48,456 nucleotides of DNA from Micavibrio_A sp964539025. GTDB lineage: Bacteria > Pseudomonadota > Alphaproteobacteria > Micavibrionales > Micavibrionaceae. The position numbers were made by a program, and so were the translations under genes. This document shows, one piece after another, positions 7,430-15,356 of the stretch (positions are counted from its first letter, which is position 1; each line of letters opens with the position of its first letter). A model generated the notes under the pieces. That model made no database searches. It worked only from the letters and a program-made list of their open reading frames with translations, and was not told where the DNA came from. Where the stretch lies: the NCBI GenBank assembly GCA_964539025.1, contig CAZIFA010000012.1, positions 1 to 48,456 on the forward strand. The letters run 5' to 3'.

Positions 7430-7627
7430 TTAAACGCCAATGCCGAGAATTTTAGAAACGAGCCAGGCCAGAACCTGATCCGAAACATACAAAAAGATCG
7501 AAGCCAGAACGACCATGATGAACACAGCGATGGTTGAGGCAATCGTTTCCTTGCGCGACGGCCAGGTGACTTTCAAAGCCTCCTGCTTTACTTCGCGGAA
7601 ATAAGCCAATGGTCCGGATTGGGACAT
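7430..7627 (-). CDS. secE: Preprotein translocase subunit SecE
   Basis: SecE is the small essential subunit of the SecYEG channel. The 65-residue product has the single-TM form common in alphaproteobacteria. An amphipathic segment, FREVKQEALKVTWPSRKETI, carries the conserved WPSR motif and is followed by one membrane helix (about residues 33-53). An AGAAGG ribosome-binding site precedes the ATG at 7627. Upstream lies a palindromic repeat element (25 bp before the ATG). Where tRNA-Trp and tuf would usually stand there are 39.5 kb of other genes; tRNA-Trp and tuf reappear at 47.1-48.5 kb. Confidence 0.97.
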   Translation of the reverse strand: MSQSGPLAYFREVKQEALKVTWPSRKETIASTIAVFIMVVLASIFLYVSDQVLAWLVSKILGIGV

Positions 7628-7651
7628 TATATTTACCTTCTAACTAATGGT

Positions 7652-7725
7652 GTCATTCTGAGCGAAGCGAAGAATCTCTATGGTATGTTCCAATGAGATC
7701 CTTCGGGCTATGCCCTCAGGATGAC
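7652..7725. repeat. Palindromic interspersed repeat, copy 2
   Basis: This is a second copy of the element at 5963-6034, with the same outer arms (GTCATTCTGAGCGAAGCGAA at the start, CCTCAGGATGAC at the end) and a different central loop. It starts 25 bp upstream of the secE ATG, almost the same spacing and orientation as copy 1 before rplK. The rest of the gap 7628-7932 holds the promoter at 7865 and no gene. Confidence 0.85.
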
Positions 7726-7864
7726 AGTTGTCGTTTTTCCCCAGCGGTTCGTAAGCCCGGGGGCTTTTGACGATCCGTAATGTTTGGGAATGGAAGTTTA
7801 AATAGACCAGCTTAAAGAAAATTGCCAGAGAAAAAGTTGAATTGGTTAATATCTTTCTTATACG

Positions 7865-7893
7865 TTGACAGATCACACAGATCTGACTAATGA
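7865..7893 (+). promoter_or_regulatory. Sigma70-type promoter for the RdgB-GMPR fusion gene
   Basis: A perfect TTGACA (7865-7870), 17 bp, and TAATGA (7888-7893) lie 39 bp upstream of the ATG at 7933. Spacing and distance fit a simple housekeeping promoter. Confidence 0.6.
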
Positions 7894-7932
7894 AAACCGA
7901 TCAAATGTTTCCATATCTAATTCGAGAGTATC

Positions 7933-10071
7933 ATGTCTGTTATACCTGCCAACACTTCAACCATCCTCCAAGAAGTTTTGCCACAGCGCCCCGAACGCCT
8001 TGTCGTGGGGACGGGCAACAAAGGCAAAATTAACGAAGTAAAAAAAGGCCTAAGAACTCTTGGTGTAGAACAAGTTCTGAGTGGGCGGGACATGGAACCT
8101 CCCGATGCACCGGAAATCGAAACTAATTTCGAACGTCAGGCAGAAGCAAAAGCCAGATTTTATGCCGATGCCCTTGGTCCTGACATGCAGGACAAATCCA
8201 CATGGTATGTGTCCGACGATAGTGGAATATCGGTTGCGTTCAACCACAACCTTTCCGATCCGTCCGTTCTGGCAAAATTAAAAGAAAACGGGATCGATCT
8301 GCAAAACTACAAATTGCCCAATGGCAAGACCGTCGATTTTTCGAATTTTCCTCTAACCGACGATGTAAACGAAAACCTGCTCGCTGCGGAAGATTTTCCG
8401 GGGCTTGCCACGGGGCGCGTTGCGCGCCTCTTCGCTGAAGACGGGCTTCCTGAAAATCACGAAGCAGCCTGCACCTTGTATAAACGCATCCATCGTGTGC
8501 TGAACGGTACGGAAGAGCCCGTACTTGTAAATTTCGTGAGCGCAATCTCCATCGCCTCTGCTGATAAGACCATTGGCACATACCGTGCGGATCAGCCGGG
8601 CTTGCTTCTTTCTCCCGGAAAGCCGGGTCCGAACGGCTTTGGATATGATGCGAATTTTGCGCCGCTAACGGACAATCCCGGTTTTCGTTCCTATGCACAG
8701 ATGACGGCCGAAGAAAAAGCGAAAACCAGTCCGCGGGCCGAAGCCTTGCGTAAAGCGTCAGCCGACCTGCAAAAACACAAATTTATCATTGATCATCACG
8801 GTGCAGAGATATCCATCGATGATAATGGCCTTCGTCATTATTTCCACGGGCGGGTTAAGGTGCCAGGGGTTACGAGAGTCGAAGAAACACGAGCGCTTGC
8901 CGGATTATTCGGCAACACAGTCATGATCAAAGATCGAAAGGTCGAATTTGCCTTAACACCAGACAACGTCAATCTCGTCGCCAAGCTCAGCACTCAGGCT
9001 GCCAGCCGGAAACTTGTTATGCGCGATGCGGAATTCCAGCCAAAATGGGGCATAAAACCTGTACGCATGGTGCCGTTAATTGCCGCCAACGTCCATTTCA
9101 TGGGCCTGCGTATGGCACATGCATTGACGCATCTGGAAGTGCCCAGCCTGTTCGATCCAAATTCACGCATTCAATGCGCGATAAAAAAAGAAGTATCGCA
9201 AAATGATATGGTGAACTTCCTTGCAAACAACGGAACGGCATCGGCCTGGATGACACTCGGCATCAGTGGCAAAGACGAAGTTACAAACCTCGCACAAACC
9301 TTCAACCGCGTGCGCGAAAAGCTTTTGCGTAATGAAATGACAATGCAAGATAAAGGCATTCGTCAGGTCAAGGTCGTGATCGATGCATCCAACGGTCATA
9401 TGCAACTACTGCTTGATCGCGTCAAAGCAGTGCGCGAATTCCTGACCAATTTTGAAAATCTAACCGGCGTTCCGGGCTTGATCATGGCGGGCAATATCGT
9501 CACCGGAGAAATGGTCCGCGAGGCTTTGGAGGCTGGCGCCGACACGGTCAAGATTGGCCATGGCAATTCGGATGTCTGCCGCACGGAGGAGAACACTGGA
9601 TTCCACCGGGCGATGTTCACTGCGATGCTCGAATGCTTCAGAGCAGCTCAAGAATGTGGTGGCTATGCCGTTCCTGATGGCGGAGGTAACAGCAATTCCA
9701 GCACGGCTGCCAAACTGTTTGCAGCAGGCGCTCGCATGATCATGAGTGGTAGTCTTTTTGCGGGTCAGCCACAAAACGATACAAAAATTCATAAAGACCC
9801 CAAGACGGGCCTTCTCTACATTCTTTATCACGGCAGCGCGAGTCATCTTGCCGAAGATCGTGCCAAAGGAAATCATAGCGAAGGGACGGTTCGCAAAGTC
9901 TTCATGCACGATGACCCCTTAGCAGGCATCTCGCACCAATGGCTTGGTTCGGTTGCTTCGGCCGTTAGTTTCAACGCAGATGAGATACAGCACGTACACC
10001 CCGAAACCGGACAACCCTATTGGGATTTCCACGACCTCGCACGCAATCCGCACTTTTCGTATTCGATGTAA
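7933..10071 (+). CDS. Fusion: RdgB/HAM1-like NTP pyrophosphatase + IMPDH/GMP reductase-like barrel
   Basis: The N-terminal part (about residues 20-285) matches the non-canonical purine NTP pyrophosphatase fold. It shows VVGTGNKGKINEVKKGL at 24-40, the acidic ETNFERQAEAKARF, the substrate loop YVSDDSGISV at 92-101, and GPNGFGYDANFAPL at 232-245. SPRAEAL at 266-272 stands where the family has SHRxxAL. The C-terminal part (about 340-700) resembles GMP reductase: IDASNGHMQ, MAGNIVTGEMVREAL at 518-532, the catalytic-loop VCRTEENTG with Cys549, PDGGG, and MSGSLFAGQ. GMP reductase converts GMP to IMP with NADPH; RdgB-type enzymes hydrolyse ITP and XTP. I know no common protein joining both, at 712 residues. 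A shared role in cleaning or recycling purine nucleotides is inference. The gene is monocistronic, with a promoter upstream and a terminator downstream. Confidence 0.85.
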   Translation: MSVIPANTSTILQEVLPQRPERLVVGTGNKGKINEVKKGLRTLGVEQVLSGRDMEPPDAPEIETNFERQAEAKARFYADALGPDMQDKSTWYVSDDSGISVAFNHNLSDPSVLAKLKENGIDLQNYKLPNGKTVDFSNFPLTDDVNENLLAAEDFPGLATGRVARLFAEDGLPENHEAACTLYKRIHRVLNGTEEPVLVNFVSAISIASADKTIGTYRADQPGLLLSPGKPGPNGFGYDANFAPLTDNPGFRSYAQMTAEEKAKTSPRAEALRKASADLQKHKFIIDHHGAEISIDDNGLRHYFHGRVKVPGVTRVEETRALAGLFGNTVMIKDRKVEFALTPDNVNLVAKLSTQAASRKLVMRDAEFQPKWGIKPVRMVPLIAANVHFMGLRMAHALTHLEVPSLFDPNSRIQCAIKKEVSQNDMVNFLANNGTASAWMTLGISGKDEVTNLAQTFNRVREKLLRNEMTMQDKGIRQVKVVIDASNGHMQLLLDRVKAVREFLTNFENLTGVPGLIMAGNIVTGEMVREALEAGADTVKIGHGNSDVCRTEENTGFHRAMFTAMLECFRAAQECGGYAVPDGGGNSNSSTAAKLFAAGARMIMSGSLFAGQPQNDTKIHKDPKTGLLYILYHGSASHLAEDRAKGNHSEGTVRKVFMHDDPLAGISHQWLGSVASAVSFNADEIQHVHPETGQPYWDFHDLARNPHFSYSM

Positions 10072-10073
10072 AA

Positions 10074-10097
10074 AACAGCCCCGATTTCGGGGCTGTT
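10074..10097. terminator. Bidirectional terminator between convergent genes
   Basis: AACAGCCCCG pairs perfectly with CGGGGCTGTT around a 4-nt loop. It is flanked by an A run on the left and T-rich sequence on the right. It lies between the stop of the fusion gene (10071) and the end of hss (10103) and can serve both. Confidence 0.85.
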
Positions 10098-10102
10098 ATG
10101 TT

Positions 10103-11539
10103 TTATGCTCTTACCAAGACGTTCTTGAACTGCCACGGATCGCTTTCGTCCAAATCTTCCTTAAACAGCTTGGTGCGGTTGGTCAGCGGGTTCCAGTCCG
10201 TGTAATGGCCTTCGACAGGGCCAAGATAGGGTTTCTGGATTTCAAGGCAGCGGACATGATCCATTTCATCCGTATCGACAATCCCGGCCTTGGGATTTTC
10301 CAGCGCCCAGACCATCCCGGCGAGGATGGCGGAGGTCACCTGCAGGCCCGTCGCGTTCTGATAGGGCGCAAGTTCTTTCGTCTCATCGATCGACAGGCGC
10401 GAGCCGAACCAGTAAGCGTTCTTGTCGTGGCCGTAGAGCAGCACGCCCAGTTCATCAATCCCTTCGGCAATATCTTCGGCCTCCAGAATGACATGCTCTT
10501 GCTGCGGTGTATTGTTACCGAGCGCTTCGTGCAGAGAAAGAACCGCATCGTTGGCGGGGTGATAGGCGTAATGGCAGGTCGGGCGGTATTCGGGGTTCAG
10601 GCCCGATCCGACCGTGAAGTAATCCGCAATAGAAACGGATTCATTGTGCGTAACGAGGAAGCCAAATTGCGCGCCGGGCGTGGGGCACCATGTGCGCACG
10701 CGCGTGTTGGCACCGGGCTGTTCCATCCAAATGGCGGCGCGGCAACCATTGCCTTTTTGCTGATGGCCGTTCGGCGGGAACCATTTTTCATGCGTGCCCC
10801 AGCCAAGCTCTGCTGGTTGGAACCCTTCAGAAAGGAAGCCCTCAACCGACCATGTGTTGACGAACACGTTCATCGGTCTTGGGCGCATGGAAGCCTGTGT
10901 ATCACGTTCGGCGATATGGATGCCCTTCACGCCGACCTTTTGCATGAGTCTCGCCCATTCCTCACGGGATTTGGGCACGCCTGTCGCGACGCCAGTATCG
11001 CGGGCAACGTTGAGCAGCGCCTCTTTGACGAACCATGACACCATGCCGGGGTTGGCACCACAGCAGGAGATCGACGTCGTACCGCCGGGATTATTGGCTT
11101 TTTCCGCGCGCACAGTTTCGCGCAACGCGTAGTTGGTGCGGGCGGCGTTGTCCGTGTCGTCGTTGAAATAAAAGCCCGGCCATGGTTCAACCACCGTGTC
11201 GATATAGAGGGCATCGATCTCGCGGCAAAGTTTCATGATATCGAGCGAGGATGTGTCCACCGAAACGTTAACGCAGAAACCCTGCCCATCGCCTTCGGTC
11301 AGCAAGGGCTCCAGTATCTCTCTGTAATTATCCTGGGTGATTTCCGCCTCTACGAAGCGAACGCCGTGTTTTTGCGCAAGATGGGCGTTGGAATTGTCGG
11401 GGTCTATGATGACGAAGCGTTTGGGGTCATATTCGAAATGACGCTGGATCAGAGGAAGGGTTCCACGGCCGATAGAACCGAAGCCGATCATAACGATGGG
11501 GCCGCTGATGCGGCCATAGACGGGATATTGGGGTGTCAT
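10103..11539 (-). CDS. hss: Homospermidine synthase
   Basis: The enzyme makes sym-homospermidine from putrescine (or putrescine plus spermidine) with NAD as transient hydride carrier. Homospermidine is a common polyamine of alphaproteobacteria. The 478-residue product has the normal length. It opens with a Rossmann NAD site (IVMIGFGSIGRGTLPLIQRH) and contains the active-site region YIDTVVEPWPGFYFNDD, SCCGANPGMVSWFVKEAL, and a C-terminal domain with ATGLQVTSAILAGMVWALEN. A strong AGGAGG precedes the ATG at 11539. It appears to be its own unit, ending in the shared terminator at 10074-10097. Confidence 0.93.
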   Translation of the reverse strand: MTPQYPVYGRISGPIVMIGFGSIGRGTLPLIQRHFEYDPKRFVIIDPDNSNAHLAQKHGVRFVEAEITQDNYREILEPLLTEGDGQGFCVNVSVDTSSLDIMKLCREIDALYIDTVVEPWPGFYFNDDTDNAARTNYALRETVRAEKANNPGGTTSISCCGANPGMVSWFVKEALLNVARDTGVATGVPKSREEWARLMQKVGVKGIHIAERDTQASMRPRPMNVFVNTWSVEGFLSEGFQPAELGWGTHEKWFPPNGHQQKGNGCRAAIWMEQPGANTRVRTWCPTPGAQFGFLVTHNESVSIADYFTVGSGLNPEYRPTCHYAYHPANDAVLSLHEALGNNTPQQEHVILEAEDIAEGIDELGVLLYGHDKNAYWFGSRLSIDETKELAPYQNATGLQVTSAILAGMVWALENPKAGIVDTDEMDHVRCLEIQKPYLGPVEGHYTDWNPLTNRTKLFKEDLDESDPWQFKNVLVRA

Positions 11540-11640
11540 CCTGTGTTCCTCCTAGGGGACAAATAGGCACAACAAATTCGGGTCGAAATTTGCGTATCCC
11601 ATATATAGACCGGCAATACAAACTATTTTTGCAATACGGG

Positions 11641-12432
11641 TCAGGAGATATCTGGATTACGGGGGATGGACAGGGATTCAAAGATCACATGGGATTCCCC
11701 ATTCCAGTGGATAAGTTCAATATCCACGCGCTCGGCAAGCACCCGGAGGATGTTATAGCCGTTGGGCTGGCTGCGCAGGCGGGTCGAGGTGGCCGAACTC
11801 GCCCCGACCATCACTGGCCCCCGCGATTCCTCATAGGGCAGGATCGAGGCATGGTGGATGTTCCCCGTCAGGACGATATCGACATGCTGGTCTTCCAGCA
11901 CCCGCATAAGATCCATCGAACCCCAGACGATCGTGTCTATCGGCGCACCCTTCACGTTTAGCAACGGATGGTGGCAGACGAAAATCCGCACCTTGTCGTT
12001 GTCGGCATGGCGAAACTGGTTTTCAACGAACTGCACCTGTTCTTGTGAAACCATACCGTTCGCCCAGTTCCAGTGTGGCAGAACGGCACGTGCCGTGTTG
12101 ACGCCAACGATGAAAGAATGCGCGTCTTCATGCACGATGTCCTGCATCGGTGCGATATACTCACGGTAACGGCGGATCGGGTCGGCCAGGCGATCCCATA
12201 TGTTAAAACGCGGAATATCATGATTGCCCGGTACGGCAAAAACCGGCGCGGTAATCCGGTTGATAAAATCACGCGCCTGCCTGAATTCCTCGACACTGCC
12301 AACTTGCGTGAAATCGCCGCTGAGGATTACAAGGTCGGGCCTCTGGCGTTCGATTTCCTGATAAAAAGATTCGATAACGACAGGATCAGCCTTGCCGAAA
12401 TGCAGGTCGGAGGCATGGAGGATAATACTCAT
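11641..12432 (-). CDS. Calcineurin-like metallophosphoesterase
   Basis: This 263-residue protein carries the two-metal phosphoesterase signature in order: ASDLHFG (D-x-H, residues 8-14), LSGDFTQ (GD, 37-43), PGNHDIP (GNH, 68-74), a lone His in FVCHHPLLNVKG, and the C-terminal GNIHHAS, where the family usually has GHTH. The fold matches cAMP-phosphodiesterase/Icc-like enzymes, but the substrate cannot be read from sequence. Its ATG overlaps the stop of the upstream flippase gene by four bases (ATGA), so the two are translationally coupled. The link to the surface-polysaccharide genes may be functional or only operonic. Confidence 0.85.
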   Translation of the reverse strand: MSIILHASDLHFGKADPVVIESFYQEIERQRPDLVILSGDFTQVGSVEEFRQARDFINRITAPVFAVPGNHDIPRFNIWDRLADPIRRYREYIAPMQDIVHEDAHSFIVGVNTARAVLPHWNWANGMVSQEQVQFVENQFRHADNDKVRIFVCHHPLLNVKGAPIDTIVWGSMDLMRVLEDQHVDIVLTGNIHHASILPYEESRGPVMVGASSATSTRLRSQPNGYNILRVLAERVDIELIHWNGESHVIFESLSIPRNPDIS

Positions 12433-13865
12433 GTGACGATCTTCCGCGCAAAAGTGATAAAATTGAGGACACTTTGACGCGAAAGGACCAGCATACAGAC
12501 GGTATATATGACAGCGCCAATCGGAATATAGATCAATAAATTCAATATTTCATGGGATGTAGCCAAGAACATCTTTGATAGCAGTAACAGTCCCGCCATG
12601 ATAAGAGCGGACAAGATGGACGGAAATAAAACCCAGATATAATCCATTGTCCGGATCTTTAGCAAAAATACGGCAGTGCCTGCGGAAAGCGGATACAACA
12701 AAACAGCGCGGATGGAAAAAGACAGCGCCAGCGCGATCAAGCCATATTGCGCAAAGATAAAAAACAAAATCACGTTCGATACGCCATAGATCACCGTAAT
12801 AATCGTCTGCCAGTGCGGTTTTCCAAAGACCAGAACGATGGCCTGATTATAATGACCGATCGTGGAAATATAGCCGTTAACTGCCAGAATCGCGAGGATC
12901 GGGCCGACATTGTGCCAATCATCACTGAACAGCACATCAACCAATTCGGGCGCTAATGCCGCAAGCCCTGCGAAAATAGGTGCGGTCAGCAAACTGGTCA
13001 TCGACAGCGCTGTCAAGAATGATGCCCTCTTCTCTTCCAACAGCGGCAAGGACGCCAGCGCGGGCAGTGCCACGCGATTCAGCGAAGCGGACAAAATCGT
13101 TGTGCTGGCGTTCATGATGCGCTTTGCGGCGTTGTAAACCCCTGTCTGTGCCGCGCCGAGATAATAGGAAGAAAAAAGCACGTCGCTTTGATTGTTCACT
13201 ACATTGGCAAGCGCGGTTGATCCAACATGAAGGGCGTAACGCAGCAAACTCGTCACCGTAGCGCGATCCGTGTGCAATCTCGGTTTCCATGGAACAGCAA
13301 TCCAGAGCAGGCAAACCGATGCAAGCGCGATGGTAATCTGCTGCGCGATCAGGCTTGCAATACCATGTCCGTTCACCGCCATCGTGATGCCGACAGCGCC
13401 GCCGAGACAGGTAGAGAATATCGAACGCAGCGCCAGCGTTTTGAACTTGAAATGGCGACTGAGCCAAGCTTCGTGCATACGCGAAAGACCCAGCGTGACG
13501 ATAACGACGGACACAAGCTGTAATGCCTGCGCAAGCCCGTCCATCCGCAAAAAAAACTCCAATGGATGAGCTATCGCTGCAACCGTAAACGCGCCAGCAA
13601 CGGAACCCAGCGAAATAATCAGGAAACCCGCATTATAGTCCTTACTCTCAGGCTCCGCTCTGGCAGTAAGTGCAATACCGATGCTTTCGATGAACACTTG
13701 TCGAAACCCGTCGATCATCAAAAAACACACGGCCATAATCCCGAACGCATCTTGTGAAACGAAGCGCGACGTGATCAAAAATATGGCAAGGACAAGAAAT
13801 TGCCCTATAATGCCGTCGGCAATCGACCAAAACGCGCCGCGACCTATATCAGCTTTGCCGGTCAT
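12429..13865 (-). CDS. Wzx-type polysaccharide flippase (MOP superfamily)
   Basis: A 478-residue integral membrane protein with about 12-14 hydrophobic helices over its whole length. It starts GRGAFWSIADGIIGQFLVLA, typical of the lipopolysaccharide/exopolysaccharide exporter branch that moves lipid-linked sugars across the inner membrane. The segment LRYALHVGSTALANVVNNQS followed by FSSYYLGAAQTGVYNAAKRI is characteristic of WzxC-like members. It is transcribed away from a glycosyltransferase gene starting 69 bp to the right, so the two may build and export the same glycan. It overlaps the phosphoesterase gene by four bases. Confidence 0.85.
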   Translation of the reverse strand: MTGKADIGRGAFWSIADGIIGQFLVLAIFLITSRFVSQDAFGIMAVCFLMIDGFRQVFIESIGIALTARAEPESKDYNAGFLIISLGSVAGAFTVAAIAHPLEFFLRMDGLAQALQLVSVVIVTLGLSRMHEAWLSRHFKFKTLALRSIFSTCLGGAVGITMAVNGHGIASLIAQQITIALASVCLLWIAVPWKPRLHTDRATVTSLLRYALHVGSTALANVVNNQSDVLFSSYYLGAAQTGVYNAAKRIMNASTTILSASLNRVALPALASLPLLEEKRASFLTALSMTSLLTAPIFAGLAALAPELVDVLFSDDWHNVGPILAILAVNGYISTIGHYNQAIVLVFGKPHWQTIITVIYGVSNVILFFIFAQYGLIALALSFSIRAVLLYPLSAGTAVFLLKIRTMDYIWVLFPSILSALIMAGLLLLSKMFLATSHEILNLLIYIPIGAVIYTVCMLVLSRQSVLNFITFARKIVT

Positions 13866-13934
13866 ATGAATTGTCCCAAGAGAACCGTTTATTTCCCATC
13901 TTCATTCTTTTAAACTATGCCGGAAAGGGTTTTA

Positions 13935-15146
13935 ATGTCCAAGCGCATATTGGTTGCTTCACCTGACTTTCTGCCACGGATCGGCGGCGTATCGCTGATG
14001 TGTCATTACATAGCCAACGAACTGGCACGCACAGGCCATGACGTGACGCTGTATGGCCCGGTGGACGCACGAATCCCACCGGACTATCCTGCCCGCTACG
14101 CATTGATAGCGGAAAATCCCATATCAGCCATCGGAGCAGTGGAACGACGTAAACGGGAACTCGGATTATGGCAGCCACAGATTTTTAAAAACTTCGAACG
14201 CTTGCACGCATCAAAACCGTTTGACCGGATTTTACTGCTCCAGCCTTTCGTCTATGGTTGGCCCGCACTGGCCATGCAAAGACGCCATAACGTGCCGGTA
14301 AGTGTTTTCTTTCACGGGTATGAATTGCGCAGCAAATTGATAAGACCCGATAACGCCGCGGTCAAAATTCATAGTCTTCTGACTGGTGTGAAAAGCCCAC
14401 GCACAGAATTTCTAACCCTTGCCCGCAAAGCCAATCAGGTATTGACCAACAGCAATTACACGGCGGATCTTGTCCGCTCCATCCCAGGCCACCGCACACC
14501 CGTCGTGACAGGATGCGGCCTCGATGAAGATGTCATCCACAAACAATTTCCCTTATCGGAAGGGTTGACAGCGCAGGGTCGTATCAAAAACCGCACGACG
14601 CTTGGACTCGATGCGCGGCCAACGCTCGGCTTTGTCGGGCGTCTTCAGGAATCCAAGGGCATACGTATGTTGTTCGATGTCATCCGCGCTTTACCTGATG
14701 TACAGGGCTTGATCATCGGCCCGGGAGATAGTGAATGGAAGAAGCTTGCCGTGAGCCTAGGCATTGCGGATCGCATCACCTTTCTTGGCATGGTCGATGA
14801 AGACACAAAATGGCGTGCCTTGCGATGCATGGATGTTTCGTGCCTATTTTCACGTGAGTTGGACAGCGGCCATGTCGAGGGTTTTGGCATATCACTACTT
14901 GAAGCGGCGGCAGCGGGTTGTACTGTCGCGATTACAAAATCAGGCGGCATGGTTGATGTCGTGCAAGACGGCAAAACTGGATTCGCCTTTGATGTCGATG
15001 ATGTTGAAGGCGCGGTCAAAACCCTGCACGCCTGTTTTACGCACCTTGATGCGGCGAATGCCATGACCCGCAATCTGCGTTCCCGGATCGTTGAAAACTT
15101 CAACTGGACGGCAATTACCAAACGTCTGGTCGCAAGCTGGACTTAG
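13935..15146 (+). CDS. Family GT4 glycosyltransferase
   Basis: This 403-residue GT-B glycosyltransferase has an N-terminal acceptor domain (RILVASPDFLPRIGGVSLMC). The C-terminal sugar-nucleotide domain shows TLGFVGRLQESKGIRMLFDV, VQGLIIGPGDSEWKKLA, and the E-x7-E type motif in EGFGISLLEAAAAGCTVAIT. I set the start at the ATG at 13935, preceded by GGAAAGGG; an in-frame ATG at 13917 has no ribosome-binding site. It is divergent from the flippase gene. The donor and acceptor sugars are not predictable. It may glycosylate the envelope polysaccharide or the neighbouring adhesin. Confidence 0.88.
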   Translation: MSKRILVASPDFLPRIGGVSLMCHYIANELARTGHDVTLYGPVDARIPPDYPARYALIAENPISAIGAVERRKRELGLWQPQIFKNFERLHASKPFDRILLLQPFVYGWPALAMQRRHNVPVSVFFHGYELRSKLIRPDNAAVKIHSLLTGVKSPRTEFLTLARKANQVLTNSNYTADLVRSIPGHRTPVVTGCGLDEDVIHKQFPLSEGLTAQGRIKNRTTLGLDARPTLGFVGRLQESKGIRMLFDVIRALPDVQGLIIGPGDSEWKKLAVSLGIADRITFLGMVDEDTKWRALRCMDVSCLFSRELDSGHVEGFGISLLEAAAAGCTVAITKSGGMVDVVQDGKTGFAFDVDDVEGAVKTLHACFTHLDAANAMTRNLRSRIVENFNWTAITKRLVASWT

Positions 15147-15356
15147 CCTTGGGGCCTATCCCCGGGGTCATATTTTTCCCATAAGAAAGAGCTTTGCGTC
15201 CGATTTTGCGCCTTCGTTAAAGAATCATTCACCATGTTCCTTTAGAACGGTTATACTGTGATTCCATGATCTAAAAATAATATTTAAAATCAATATCTTA
15301 AGTTACCAAAGTTCTCGCCCCGATCTTCATCCCGCCTTAAGTCTTTCCTTAGTAAA

